Below are positions 44,495-53,602 of a stretch of DNA of 64,000 nucleotides, piece after piece (the first letter of the stretch is position 1; every line of letters begins with the position of its first letter). The translations under genes were made by a program, and so were the position numbers. The stretch comes from Mycobacterium alsense. GTDB lineage: Bacteria > Actinomycetota > Actinomycetes > Mycobacteriales > Mycobacteriaceae. The notes beneath the pieces are model-generated. The model was not told the origin of the DNA and did no database searches. It was given only the letters and a program-made list of their open reading frames with translations. Location of the stretch: the NCBI RefSeq assembly GCF_002086635.1, contig NZ_MVHD01000028.1, positions 1 to 64,000 on the forward strand, read 5' to 3'.

Positions 44495-45360
44495 CTGCCC
44501 TCCTCCTGTGCGCGCGGCAGCCACCGCGTCACCCTTCGGCCCACCAGCTCGACGGCCGCCGCCGTCGCGAAGCCCAGCACGCCGATCGTGATGATCCCGA
44601 CGAACACCTGCGGGTAGGCCAGGACGGTGTAGTCCTGCCAGGTGCGGTAGCCGACTCCCAGCCGGCCCGAGATCATCTCGGCGGAGATGACGCAGATCCA
44701 GGCCACCCCCATGCCCACCGACAGGCCGCCGAACACGCCGGGCAGGATGCCCGGCAGCACCACCTGGCCGAGCACCTGCCACCGGCCGCCGCCCAGCGTG
44801 CGCACAGAGTCCTCCCACAGGGTGGGCAGCGCCCGCACCGCGTGCCGGGTGCTGACCATGATCGGGAAGAAGGCCGCGAGGAAGGTGATGAACACGATGC
44901 CGGCCTCGTCCGTCGGAAACAGCAATATCGCCACCGGCACCATCGCGATGGCGGGGATGGGCCGGGCCAGTTCCGCCAGCGGGCCGAACGTGTCGGCGAA
45001 CAGCCGGGAGCGGCCCAGCAGCACGCCGGTCGCAACGCCGATCACGGCGGCCAGCCCGAAACCGGTGAGAATCCGCAGCAACGACTGCGCCAGGTCGAGC
45101 CAGTACTCTCCTGCGCCGAGCCGGCGCCCCAGCGCGTGCGCGATCTCGGTGACGGTGGGCAGCGTGTCGAACCGCAGCAGCAGCCGCGCCTTGCCGGCGG
45201 TGAGCGCCTGCCACAGCCCGACCGCGGCGGCCACCGACGCCAGCCGCAGCAGCCGCGACCGCCACGGTGACGATCTGAAGGCCGAGGACCGCGGGGCGGG
45301 CCCCGCCACCGCGGCGCGCGGCGGGGCGGCCCCGACGCGTTCGCCCAACTCGGCGGTCAT
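44491..45360 (-). CDS. ABC transporter permease, sulfonate/taurine type (SsuC-like)
   Basis: A 289-residue inner-membrane permease with six predicted helices and the cytoplasmic EAA-type loop RTLGGGRWQVLGQVVLPGILPGVFGGL that contacts the ATPase. A 40-residue Pro/Ala-rich N-terminal extension precedes the first helix. The ATG at 45360 overlaps the binding-protein stop by 4 bp; the longer upstream frame is a shadow. It works with the adjacent ATPase and substrate-binding lipoprotein. Confidence 0.92.
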   Translation of the reverse strand: MTAELGERVGAAPPRAAVAGPAPRSSAFRSSPWRSRLLRLASVAAAVGLWQALTAGKARLLLRFDTLPTVTEIAHALGRRLGAGEYWLDLAQSLLRILTGFGLAAVIGVATGVLLGRSRLFADTFGPLAELARPIPAIAMVPVAILLFPTDEAGIVFITFLAAFFPIMVSTRHAVRALPTLWEDSVRTLGGGRWQVLGQVVLPGILPGVFGGLSVGMGVAWICVISAEMISGRLGVGYRTWQDYTVLAYPQVFVGIITIGVLGFATAAAVELVGRRVTRWLPRAQEEGR

Positions 45361-46754
45361 ACCGAACCTCCCAGTGCTTGTCGGTAATTCACGGCGACGC
45401 TGCCTCGATGCGCTGCGACGTAGCGGCGCGCCCCGGCCGACGTTCCGAATGGGTAGTACGCGGTCCCGTCGCGCACCCAGACCGCCTTGTCGGCGAACCA
45501 GCGGGTGCCGAGCTCGGTGTCGGGGACGTAGGCCGCACGCACCTTGGCGCCGCGGGCCGTCGCGTCCCTGATCGCCTGCAGCAGGCCGGTGGGATCCGCC
45601 ACCGTCTGCGTCGTGTCGGCGCCGTCCAGCCACAGTTCGCTGGCCCGGGCGGGATCACCGCGCAGCGGCGACGGGTTCGCGGTGCGCGCCCGCGCGGCGT
45701 CGTAGTCGAGCCCGCGGGCGCCGAACACCGCGCGCAACGGCCCGTCGACGACGAAGTTTCCGATGTCGAGATCGGCGAAGTCGCCGATCGACTTCAGGTA
45801 GGGCACATCGCTTTTCAGCGCGTCGGTCAGCAACGGTTTCAGCGTGGTGTCGAACGACGTGCCGCCAGGGCCGTTGTAGAGGTACACCACCTCCTGCGGA
45901 AGCCCGCTCGCCTGGGCGACGATGCGCGCCGCCTCCAGCGGCTTTTGGTTGAGGAAATCGGTGGCGTCCAGCTGCGCCTGCAGGAAGGCCGCGAGCACCT
46001 CGGGGTGGGCGGACGCGTAGGAGCGGCGCACCACGACGCCGTGCAGGGTGGGCAGGTTCAGCTCGGCGCCGTCGTAGAGCAACCTGGCCTTGCCCTGGTA
46101 GACCAGCAGCCCGGGCCAGGCGACGAACTGCGAAAGCGCTTGCACCTGGCCGGATTCCAGCGCGGAGGCCCCGATCTGCGGCTGCTGGTTGAGCACCTCC
46201 ACCCCGGCGACGCCGGCCCGGGCCAGCGCGCGCACCAGCGTTCCGTGACCGGCCGAGCCCACGCTGGCCGACACCTTGGCGCCGGCCAGGTCGGCCAGCG
46301 CGGCGGCGCGCGAGTCCGGGCTCACCACAACCATGTTCAACGCGCCCTTGGGGTTGTAGCCGGTGACGGACACCATCTCGGTGCGGGCCCGCGGGTTGCC
46401 CTGCGTCTTGGAGCCGTTGATCAGCATCGGGTAGTCGCCCATCGAGCCGATGTCGATCTTCTCGGCCAGCATCTGCGCGGTGATCGGGGCGCCGGTGTCG
46501 TAGTCCTGCCACCGCACGGCGTAGCGGGTCCCGGTGCGGGTGGTGATGTCGGCGAGGCGACGCTCCAGGTAGCCCTGCGCGCGCAGCAGCGTACCCGCGG
46601 TGACGGTGTTGATGGTCTTGGACTGGTATCCCACCACGACGCTGACCACGTTGGAGGACCGCGTCAGCGATTCGAGCGAGCACCCGGAGACCAGGACGAC
46701 GACCAGGGCGGCCGCGGCAAGCGCCGACAGCAGCCGGCGGGCATTGTTTTCCAT
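45357..46754 (-). CDS. ABC transporter substrate-binding lipoprotein (SsuA/TauA/NrtA type) with extra C-terminal NosL-like domain
   Basis: A 465-residue lipoprotein: signal peptide with lipobox LVSG-Cys25, then a NMT1/SsuA-type binding domain (IDIGSMGDYPMLINGSK, PEVLAAFLQAQLDATDFL, PLEAARIVA) to about residue 345. That is normal size for the family. The remaining 110 residues are additional. Their end (DKAVWVRDGTAYYPFGTS, then ARRYVAAHRGSV) resembles the NosL fold, but contains no Cys or Met, so the copper ligands of NosL are missing. The start ATG at 46754 is 28 bp after the ferredoxin gene. It defines the ligand of the importer, likely an organosulfonate. Confidence 0.88.
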   Translation of the reverse strand: MENNARRLLSALAAAALVVVLVSGCSLESLTRSSNVVSVVVGYQSKTINTVTAGTLLRAQGYLERRLADITTRTGTRYAVRWQDYDTGAPITAQMLAEKIDIGSMGDYPMLINGSKTQGNPRARTEMVSVTGYNPKGALNMVVVSPDSRAAALADLAGAKVSASVGSAGHGTLVRALARAGVAGVEVLNQQPQIGASALESGQVQALSQFVAWPGLLVYQGKARLLYDGAELNLPTLHGVVVRRSYASAHPEVLAAFLQAQLDATDFLNQKPLEAARIVAQASGLPQEVVYLYNGPGGTSFDTTLKPLLTDALKSDVPYLKSIGDFADLDIGNFVVDGPLRAVFGARGLDYDAARARTANPSPLRGDPARASELWLDGADTTQTVADPTGLLQAIRDATARGAKVRAAYVPDTELGTRWFADKAVWVRDGTAYYPFGTSAGARRYVAAHRGSVAVNYRQALGGSV

Positions 46755-46782
46755 TGGGGGCCTTGTGATTTCAGCGGTGATT

Positions 46783-47010
46783 TCAGCGCAAGAGATACGG
46801 CATGTTGACGGTGACGGCGCCGGTGGGACAGCGGGCCGCGCACGGGCCGCAGTACCAGCATTCGTCGACATGCATGTAGGCCTTCCCCGTGCCGGGGTCG
46901 ATGGCCAGCGCGTCCAGCGGGCAGACCTCCACGCACAGCGTGCAGCCGTCGATGCACAGCGACTCGTCGATCGTGACCGGCACGTCGGCGCGGTGGTTGA
47001 CCAGCGTCAT
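46783..47010 (-). CDS. 2[4Fe-4S] ferredoxin, AprB-like
   Basis: A 75-residue ferredoxin with two cluster motifs: C19-x3-C23-x2-C26-x3-C30-P and C51-x2-C54-x2-C57-x3-C61-P. The ECWYCGPCAARCPTGAV segment resembles the corresponding part of AprB, the electron-transfer subunit of APS reductase, which fits the AprA-like protein encoded in the same operon. The first motif has an unusual C-x3-C spacing. A GGAGC ribosome site precedes the ATG. It lies 10 bp after the GntR gene. It probably delivers electrons to or from the flavoprotein. Confidence 0.92.
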   Translation of the reverse strand: MTLVNHRADVPVTIDESLCIDGCTLCVEVCPLDALAIDPGTGKAYMHVDECWYCGPCAARCPTGAVTVNMPYLLR

Positions 47011-47020
47011 TGCTTGCTCC

Positions 47021-47758
47021 TCATCGGCTCGGCCGGGTCAGATTGCCGCGCATGGTGATTCGATCACCGCGCATCCGGATGTACTCCAAGTCAACGGGTC
47101 TGCCGTCGTCGAGGCTGGTGAGACGCTCCAGCATCAACAGCGCCGCCCCGTCGGGCACCTGCAGCGTGGCCGCCGAGTGCGCGTCGGCGGGAATCGCCTC
47201 CAGCCCCAGCGACGCCGAACCCAGCCGCCGCCCGCTCACCTGCTCGATCAGCGCGAACAGGTCGTCCGTCTCCAGCGGATGGTCCAAAATTTGCGTGCCG
47301 ATGTCGGGGACCAGGTAGGTCAGGTCCAGGCTGAGCGGCAGATCGCCCAGGTAGCGCAACCGCTCGACGAACACCGCCCGCTCCCCCGGTGCCAGCCGCA
47401 GCCGGCGGGCCACCGACGGAGGCGCGGCCACCGGCATGGCGGCGCGCACCTCGTTGCGCACCTCGCCGAGGTCCTTGAACGTCTCCTTCAGACCCAGCAG
47501 CGCGTCAAGCCCGTGGGCGTACTTGCGCTGCGCGACGTGGGTGCCCACGCGCGGCCCGCGGTCGATGAGACCTTCGCGTTTGAGGACGGTGAGCGCCTCC
47601 CGAACGGTGTTGCGCGACACCGAGAATTCCGCCGCCAACGCAAATTCGCCGGGCAGGCCGTCCATGTAGGCCCCGGCGTGGATCTGCTGGCGCAGCACGT
47701 CGGCGACCCGGCGGGCACGGTCGGCCCGGGGTCCGCCAATCGGTATCGGATGCGCCAC
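47021..47758 (-). CDS. GntR-family (HutC/UTRA) transcriptional regulator of the sulfonate-type operon
   Basis: A 245-residue regulator: winged HTH at about 12-76 (GEFALAAEFSVSRNTVREALTVLKREGLI) and a UTRA ligand-binding domain at about 95-240, ending LMLERLTSLDDGRPVDLEYIRMRGDR. HutC-type members bind small effectors to release DNA. It is the first gene of the operon and is only 10 bp upstream of the ferredoxin, so autoregulation and control of the transporter are likely. Start GTG is supported by a TAGCGT box 6 nt upstream. This differs from asf clusters, which use a LysR regulator. Confidence 0.9.
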   Translation of the reverse strand: MAHPIPIGGPRADRARRVADVLRQQIHAGAYMDGLPGEFALAAEFSVSRNTVREALTVLKREGLIDRGPRVGTHVAQRKYAHGLDALLGLKETFKDLGEVRNEVRAAMPVAAPPSVARRLRLAPGERAVFVERLRYLGDLPLSLDLTYLVPDIGTQILDHPLETDDLFALIEQVSGRRLGSASLGLEAIPADAHSAATLQVPDGAALLMLERLTSLDDGRPVDLEYIRMRGDRITMRGNLTRPSR

Positions 47759-47770
47759 GCCGCCACGCTA
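47759..47770 (-). promoter_or_regulatory. predicted -10 box and leaderless start of the GntR-led operon
   Basis: TAGCGT (47770-47765, minus strand), 6 nt, then the GTG at 47758. The rest of the 229-bp gap to the decarboxylase gene is GC-rich and shows nothing further. Confidence 0.4.
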
Positions 47771-47987
47771 ACCCCCGGGGCGGGCCCCCCCGGGGCGCGC
47801 AAGCGGGGCCCTCCGGGGCGGCTCAATGCATTGCGCCGGGCGCGATTCGGGTGCGACCAGCACAAACCCGCGGGCGGTGCGCCATTGCGCCACCAGGGGG
47901 CGGGCCCCGCCTTTGCGATCCCGGTGAGCGAAACCGGACGCGCGCGTGACGAGGCGCGGGTCCGCCTTGTCCAGGCCGAGCGGCGGC

Positions 47988-50852
47988 TCAGCGCTCCGCT
48001 TCGCCGACCGCCGCGACGGCGCCGTCGCCGTTGCGCACCGAGACGGTGGAGGCGGCGGAGGCAGCGGCGGCATCGGCGGGCAGCTCGAACGCCGGGTACG
48101 CCGAACCCACCGCCGCGGCCGCCGCGTTGCGCTGGGCCTCCATCCGCGCGAGCGCCTCCTCGGTGAACACCGACAGCCCGAGTTCGGGGTTGTAGCCGTG
48201 GATCTCCTTGACGTCGAGCTGGGCCAGGAAGTACACGATCTCCTTGGAGACCACCTGCCCGGGCACCAGCACCGGGAAGCCGGGCGGGTAGGGCACCACG
48301 AACGTCGTCGACACCAGGGTCTTGCCCTCGGCCAGCCGTCGCCCCGCCATGCCGATCAGCACGTGCTCGCGGTCGGACTCGTCGTAGCCGGCGTAGAACG
48401 CCGACCGCATGTCGCCGAACTTGCAGGCGTCGACGGGGCGGAAGGCCACGTCGAACTCGCTGAAGTCGGGCAGGTGCGGCAGGTCCTCGGTGATCTCCTC
48501 GACCCGCCGCCGCTGCAGGGCGCGGTCCTCCTTGCCGCCGGCGCTCTGGCTGCGCTCGAAGTCGGTCGCGATGCGCCGCAGCACGTCGAGCAGGTAGTGC
48601 ACGCTGGACCAGGTGACCCCGATCGTGAAGATCAGCAGCACGCTGTTGATCGAGGTCTTGTTGATCTGGATGCCGAACCGGTCCATCAGGATCTTCTCGC
48701 GGAAGTCGTACCCGTTCATCCCGGTGTCCCCGACGAACAGGGTGACCCGCGTGGCGTCGAGCACGAACTGGTCGGACCGCCACGCCTCGTTCCACTCGGC
48801 GAGCGCCCCCTGGCGCACCTCGCGATAGGAGCTGACGCACGACGCCCGGAACTCGTCGGGCACCAGGTCGGACTCGTCGAGGATGCGGAACCACTTGCTG
48901 ATCAAGCGGTCCCGGCGCACCCGGTGCCGAAAGACCAGCGCCATGTTGTACACGTTGCGGACCAGCTCGAAGCCCTCGATGTCGACCTGCCGGCGGGCCA
49001 GGTCCAGTGACGCCAGCAGCTGCTGGTTGGGCGAGGTCGACGTGTGGGTCAGGAACGCCTCGCCGAACGCGTCGCGGGTCAGCGCCTTGAAGTCCTGGTC
49101 GCGGACGTGGACCATCGACGCCTGCCGCAGCGCCGACAGCGACTTGTGCGTCGAGTGCGTCGCGTACACCCGCACCCGCGCGCGGGCGGGGTCGGGCAGC
49201 AGGCGCCGCTCGAGCCACTCCGACCGCTCGACACCCTCCATCTCCGCGGCCCAATCCCGGTATTCCGCAGCGTATTCCGGCGACGCCAGCATCTGCTCGA
49301 GGCGCTCGGCGGACACCATCGCGGTCCGCTGCCGGGCCCACGGCACCGCCGTCGCGAACGCGTACCACGCCTCGTCCCACAAAAAGCAGATGTCCGGCTT
49401 GATCGCCAGCACCTCCTCCATCACCCGGCGCGGGTTGTAGACGACGCCGTCGAAGGTGCAGTTGGTCAGCAGCAGCATGCGCACCCGGTCCAGCTGGCCG
49501 GCCGCCTCGAGATCCAGCAGCGCCTTCTTGATGGTGTGCAGCGACACCGCCCCGTAGATCGCGTACTCGGGCAGCGGGTAGGCGTCGAGATACAGCGGGT
49601 ACGCCCCGGCCAGCACCAGGCCGTAGTGGTGCGACTTGTGGCAGTTGCGGTCGATCAGCACGATGTCGCCCGGGCGCGTGAGCGCCTGCACGACGATCTT
49701 GTTGGCGGTCGACGTCCCGTTGGTGACGAAGTAGGTGTGGTTGGCGCTCCAGGTGACGGCCGCCTTGTCCATCGCCTTTTTGATGTTGCCGTGCGGGTCC
49801 AGCAGCGAGTCCAGCCCGCCGGAGGTGGTCGACGTCTCGGCCATGAAGATGTTGCGGCCGTAGAACTCGCCCATGTCCTGCAACGACTTCGAGTTGAAGA
49901 TGCTGGCGCCACGCGCGACGGGGAGCGCGTGAAACTGCCCGACGGGGGCCGCCGCGTAGGCGCGCAGGGCGTCGAAAAACGGTGTGGCGAAACGGTTGCG
50001 CAGGCCGGCGAGCACGGTGCTGTTCAGGTCGGTGACGTCGTTGAGCCGGTAGAACGTGCGGTCGTAGACGTCGGGCTCGTCCTCGGTCTCCGCGGCGATC
50101 GACTCATCGGTGAGCAGATAGAGGTCGATGTGCGGCCGCAGCTCCCTGATCCATTCCGCGCATTCCACCCAGTCCTGGGTGCCGGCGGCGACCACGTCGT
50201 CGCACGCGGCGCCCAGCAGCGTGTTCATCAGCGGCACCCGGTCGTGCGACCGCAGCGGCAGATCGTGGCGGATGATCGCCGCCTGGATTTCGCCGTTGAG
50301 GGCGACCGCGGTGATGGCGTCCTCGATGCTGCCCACGACGAGCAGCTCGTACTGCACCTCGTCGGACGGGTTGCGCAGCGCCCGCAGGCATTCGGCGAGG
50401 CTGTCGGGCGCGGTGACCGGGGAATCGTCGGCGAGCAGCACGGTGTAGAACTGCTGCTGTTTGGCCTGGGCGACCAGCTCCTGCTCGGCCAGCGGCGCGG
50501 ACGTGTCGAACAGCCCCGCGCGGTCGCCGTATTCGCTCAGCAGCCGCACGGCCAGCGACACCTCCTCGGCGAGGCGCACCGTCGAAAGGCTCTCCAGGTG
50601 GGCGCGGAACGTCTCCAGGTTGGCCGCGCCCGGGTACAGCCAGTAGCGCTCGTAGGCGGCGATGCGGTCCATCAGGCGCTTCACCCGGGCGAGGTCGTGG
50701 GCCTTGTCCAGCCCGGCGAGGTCGACCTCGCACAGGCGACGGCACGCGTCGTCGAGCAGGTTCCAGGTGTCGACGCGCGTATACGACGGGTTGGCCACGG
50801 CCGCCAGCGCGGACACACGAAGTCGTCGCGGGCGGGCCCTGTCGGGACTCAT
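47988..50852 (-). CDS. PLP-dependent Orn/Lys/Arg decarboxylase (Rv2531c homologue)
   Basis: A 954-residue fold-type I decarboxylase of the ornithine/lysine/arginine family. An N-terminal wing/CheY-like region (about 1-300) precedes the PLP domain, where VYATHSTHKSLSAL carries the Schiff-base Lys570 and FLWDEAWYAFA supplies the cofactor Asp. The C-terminal domain includes KIYF-like contacts and VVPYPPGFPVLVPGQ. Which amino acid is decarboxylated is not clear; M. tuberculosis annotates it as adi. The last 50 residues are alanine-rich. It stands alone between the GntR operon and the Rv2532c-nusB group. Confidence 0.92.
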   Translation of the reverse strand: MSPDRARPRRLRVSALAAVANPSYTRVDTWNLLDDACRRLCEVDLAGLDKAHDLARVKRLMDRIAAYERYWLYPGAANLETFRAHLESLSTVRLAEEVSLAVRLLSEYGDRAGLFDTSAPLAEQELVAQAKQQQFYTVLLADDSPVTAPDSLAECLRALRNPSDEVQYELLVVGSIEDAITAVALNGEIQAAIIRHDLPLRSHDRVPLMNTLLGAACDDVVAAGTQDWVECAEWIRELRPHIDLYLLTDESIAAETEDEPDVYDRTFYRLNDVTDLNSTVLAGLRNRFATPFFDALRAYAAAPVGQFHALPVARGASIFNSKSLQDMGEFYGRNIFMAETSTTSGGLDSLLDPHGNIKKAMDKAAVTWSANHTYFVTNGTSTANKIVVQALTRPGDIVLIDRNCHKSHHYGLVLAGAYPLYLDAYPLPEYAIYGAVSLHTIKKALLDLEAAGQLDRVRMLLLTNCTFDGVVYNPRRVMEEVLAIKPDICFLWDEAWYAFATAVPWARQRTAMVSAERLEQMLASPEYAAEYRDWAAEMEGVERSEWLERRLLPDPARARVRVYATHSTHKSLSALRQASMVHVRDQDFKALTRDAFGEAFLTHTSTSPNQQLLASLDLARRQVDIEGFELVRNVYNMALVFRHRVRRDRLISKWFRILDESDLVPDEFRASCVSSYREVRQGALAEWNEAWRSDQFVLDATRVTLFVGDTGMNGYDFREKILMDRFGIQINKTSINSVLLIFTIGVTWSSVHYLLDVLRRIATDFERSQSAGGKEDRALQRRRVEEITEDLPHLPDFSEFDVAFRPVDACKFGDMRSAFYAGYDESDREHVLIGMAGRRLAEGKTLVSTTFVVPYPPGFPVLVPGQVVSKEIVYFLAQLDVKEIHGYNPELGLSVFTEEALARMEAQRNAAAAAVGSAYPAFELPADAAAASAASTVSVRNGDGAVAAVGEAER

Positions 50853-50901
50853 GTGGTTATTGTGCCCGCCTCCGGGCGCCTCGGGAGGATTTCTCCACCG
50901 C

Positions 50902-51225
50902 TCAGCGGTCGGGCCCGCGCCAGCGCACCGGCAGGGCGGTGACGTCGCTCAGCGAGCGCACCACGGCCTGCGTGAGGCCCATCAGGGCGGCCATCACCGG
51001 CAGCAGCGGCTGCAGCGGCCGGGCCGCCGAGCGGACCGTGCTGACGCGGCGGGCCAGGATCAGCCGCTCGACCGAGTGGCACAGCCAGGCGCCGACGCCC
51101 AGCGCGTAGATCGCCAGCGCCGACGCCGCGATGGCCCAGCCGTAGGCGGCGCACACGACGCCGCCCAGCACCACCGTCGCCGCCAACACCGCGGCGATGA
51201 CAACGCGCAGCTCCAGGCGGGTCAC
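50902..51225 (-). CDS. small conserved membrane protein (Rv2532c homologue)
   Basis: A 107-residue protein with two membrane helices (about 5-27 and 30-48) and a basic amphipathic C-terminal half ([22 protein letters not shown]). The GTG at 51225 overlaps the nusB stop by 3 bp, which sets the start; the long upstream frame is antisense-like shadow of nusB. No domain is recognised. It is translationally coupled to nusB, as in M. tuberculosis. Confidence 0.8.
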   Translation of the reverse strand: MTRLELRVVIAAVLAATVVLGGVVCAAYGWAIAASALAIYALGVGAWLCHSVERLILARRVSTVRSAARPLQPLLPVMAALMGLTQAVVRSLSDVTALPVRWRGPDR

Positions 51226-51686
51226 GTTTCCCGGGGACCCCGGACCGCCCTGGCCGCCGCGCGGATCTGCGGGGTCACCAGCATGACCTGGCCCAGCACC
51301 CCGTTGACGAAGCCCGGCGACTCGTCGGTGGACAGCTCCTTGGCCAGCTGCACGGCCTCGTCGACGGCGACCGGCTCGGGCACGTCGTCGGCGTAGAGCA
51401 GCTCCCACACCGCCACCCGCAGGATGGCCCGGTCCACCGCGGGCAGCCGGTCCAGCGTCCAGCCCTGCAGGTGCGAGGCGATCAGGTCGTCGATGTGGGC
51501 GGTGTGCTCCCCGACGCCGCGGGCCACCGCGGTGGTGTAGGGGTGCAGCGGCGCCACGTCCCGCTTCGCGCCGGCCAGCGCGGTGCGCACGTCGACGACC
51601 TCGGCCGGGCTGAGCCCGCGCGCCTCGGCCTCGAACAGCAGGTCGACGGCGCGCTTGCGGGCCTGATGGCGCCCCCTAGCAGGCAT
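51222..51686 (-). CDS. nusB: transcription antitermination factor NusB
   Basis: A 154-residue all-helical RNA-binding protein that works with S10 (NusE) at boxA during rRNA antitermination. It shows the family pattern [37 protein letters not shown], and [28 protein letters not shown]. It lies 9 bp after efp and overlaps the small membrane-protein gene. The efp-nusB order is conserved in actinobacteria. Confidence 0.96.
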   Translation of the reverse strand: MPARGRHQARKRAVDLLFEAEARGLSPAEVVDVRTALAGAKRDVAPLHPYTTAVARGVGEHTAHIDDLIASHLQGWTLDRLPAVDRAILRVAVWELLYADDVPEPVAVDEAVQLAKELSTDESPGFVNGVLGQVMLVTPQIRAAARAVRGPRET

Positions 51687-51695
51687 GCGGCCCGC

Positions 51696-52259
51696 TCACG
51701 CGTTGACGCGGCCCAGGTAGCTGCCGTCGCGGGAGTCCACCTTCAGCTTGTCCCCGGTGTTGATGAACAGCGGCACCTGGATCTCCGCGCCCGTCTCGAG
51801 CGTGGCGGGCTTGGTGCCGGCGCTGGAGCGGTCGCCCTGCAGGCCCGGCTCGGTGTGGGTGACCTCCAGCTCGACCGCCACCGGCAGCTCGATGTACAGC
51901 GGCGCCCCGTCGTGGAACGCCACCTGCACCGGCAGGCCCTCCAGCAGGAACCGGGCGGCGTCGCCGACCAGGGACTCGGGCAGGGGGTGCTGCTCGTAGT
52001 CCTGGCTGTCCATGAACACGAAGTCCGAGCCGTCGCGGTAGAGGTAGGTGGTGTCGCGCCGGTCGACGGTGGCGGTATCCACCTTCACCCCGGCGTTGTA
52101 CGTCTTGTCGACCACCTTCCCGGACAGCACGTTCTTGAGCTTGGTGCGCACGAAGGCCGGGCCCTTGCCGGGTTTGACGTGCTGAAACTCGACGATCTGC
52201 CACAGCTGGCCGTCGATCACCAGCACCAGTCCGTTCTTGAAATCGGCAGTCGTCGCCAC
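51696..52259 (-). CDS. efp: translation elongation factor P
   Basis: A 187-residue three-domain factor that rescues ribosomes stalled at polyproline. The KOW-like domain I contains [17 protein letters not shown], in which Lys at the KPGKGPA tip is the residue modified in other bacteria; domains II and III follow with [14 protein letters not shown] and [14 protein letters not shown]. The GTG at 52259 restores the exact family length and has GGAG upstream. A 200-bp non-coding gap separates it from pepQ. Confidence 0.96.
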   Translation of the reverse strand: MATTADFKNGLVLVIDGQLWQIVEFQHVKPGKGPAFVRTKLKNVLSGKVVDKTYNAGVKVDTATVDRRDTTYLYRDGSDFVFMDSQDYEQHPLPESLVGDAARFLLEGLPVQVAFHDGAPLYIELPVAVELEVTHTEPGLQGDRSSAGTKPATLETGAEIQVPLFINTGDKLKVDSRDGSYLGRVNA

Positions 52260-52459
52260 GATCGGTACATCTCCTAAACGAAGGCCAGTTATCCAGGGAA
52301 TTGCGAGCAGTAGTCTGCTGCATCCGCCGCTGCCAGCAGGCGGGCACTCGCTACACCTTACCCGGGGGTCTTGATAGCGGGCCGCGTCACAAGGCTTGCC
52401 GACGGCGGTGCCCTGCGGCGGTGCCGGTGGCTCCAGCTCCCCGTAGGTGCTGGCGCCCG

Positions 52460-53569
52460 CTAGGCCAGGATCGCCAATTCCTTGGGGAACCGGGTCAGCA
52501 ATTCGGGGGCCCGCCCGTCGGCCACGAACAACGTGTCCTCGATGCGGACACCGCCGCGGCCCGGCAGATACACGCCGGGCTCCACCGTCACCACGGAGCC
52601 CGCGAGCAGCGTCCCGGTGGACGTCGCACCGATTCCCGGCGCCTCGTGGATCTGCAGGCCCACGCCGTGCCCCAACCCGTGGCCGAAATTCTCGCCGTAG
52701 CCCGCGTCGGCGATCAGCCGGCGCGCGGCGTTGTCCACGTCGCGCAGGGCGGCTCCGGGTTCCAGCGCCTCCCGGCCGGCCCGCTGCGCCTCGGCGACCA
52801 GCTCGTAGATCTCCAGCTGCCACGCCGCGGCCTTACCGGCCTTGCCGAGCACGAAGGTGCGGGTCATGTCGGAGTGATAGCCCGCGACCAGCGCGCCGAA
52901 GTCGATCTTGACGAAGTCGCCTTCGGCCAGCACCGCGTCGGTCGGGCGGTGGTGCGGGATGGCCGAATTCGGCCCGGCGGCCACGATGGTGTCGAACGAG
53001 ACCGCGTCGGCGCCGTGGTCGAGCATCAGGGACTCCAGCTCGCGGCTCACCTCGCGTTCGGTCCGGCCGGGTCGCAGGCCGCCGCGCTCGACGAGATCGG
53101 CCAGCGCGGCGTCGGCCGCCTCGCAGGCCAGGCGCAGCAGCGCCACCTCGCCGGCGTCCTTGACCTCGCGCAGCGCCTCGACGGTCCCCGCGGCCCGCAC
53201 CAGCTCGGTGGTCGCGTTGCGCTCGCTGAGCTCGCCGCGCAGCGCGTCGAAACCGTCGACGGTGACCACGTTGCTCTCGAAGCCCAGCTTGCCCACGCCG
53301 GCCTCGCCGGCGCGGCCCGCGAGGTAGCGCCCGACGGCCCGCTCGATGGCGACCTCGAGATCGGGCGCCTGCTTGGCCGCCTGGGTCCGGTACCGGCCGT
53401 CGGTGGCCAGCACGGGGCCGCGGTCGTCGGCGAACACGAGCAACGCGCCGTTGGATCCGGAGAATCCCGACAGATAGCGGACGTTGACCAGGTCCGTGAC
53501 CAGCATCGCGTCCAGTCCGCCGGCCCCGATTTGCGCTTTCAGCTTGTCTCGCCGCTGGGAATGTGTCAC
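52460..53569 (-). CDS. pepQ: M24-family Xaa-Pro aminopeptidase/dipeptidase
   Basis: A 369-residue creatinase/prolidase-fold metallopeptidase. All five metal ligands are visible: Asp in KIDFGA, Asp in HSDMTRT, His in GHGLGHGVG, Glu in VTVEPGVY and Glu in VRIEDT. The N-terminal creatinase domain spans about 1-125. It cleaves X-Pro peptides in the cytosol. The start is GTG; a TACCGT box ends 8 nt upstream, suggesting a leaderless transcript in the 33-bp divergent gap with the B-4DMT gene. EF-P lies next in the same direction. Confidence 0.94.
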   Translation of the reverse strand: MTHSQRRDKLKAQIGAGGLDAMLVTDLVNVRYLSGFSGSNGALLVFADDRGPVLATDGRYRTQAAKQAPDLEVAIERAVGRYLAGRAGEAGVGKLGFESNVVTVDGFDALRGELSERNATTELVRAAGTVEALREVKDAGEVALLRLACEAADAALADLVERGGLRPGRTEREVSRELESLMLDHGADAVSFDTIVAAGPNSAIPHHRPTDAVLAEGDFVKIDFGALVAGYHSDMTRTFVLGKAGKAAAWQLEIYELVAEAQRAGREALEPGAALRDVDNAARRLIADAGYGENFGHGLGHGVGLQIHEAPGIGATSTGTLLAGSVVTVEPGVYLPGRGGVRIEDTLFVADGRAPELLTRFPKELAILA

Positions 53570-53602
53570 GACCCTTGACGGTACTCGCTACGCTTTTGCT
53601 CC
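53570..53602. promoter_or_regulatory. compact divergent leaderless promoters of pepQ and the B-4DMT gene
   Basis: The whole intergenic region is 33 bp. TACCGT on the minus strand (53583-53578) precedes the pepQ GTG by 8 nt. TACGCT on the plus strand (53589-53594) precedes the ATG at 53603 by 8 nt. Any -35 elements must lie inside the opposite gene. Confidence 0.4.
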
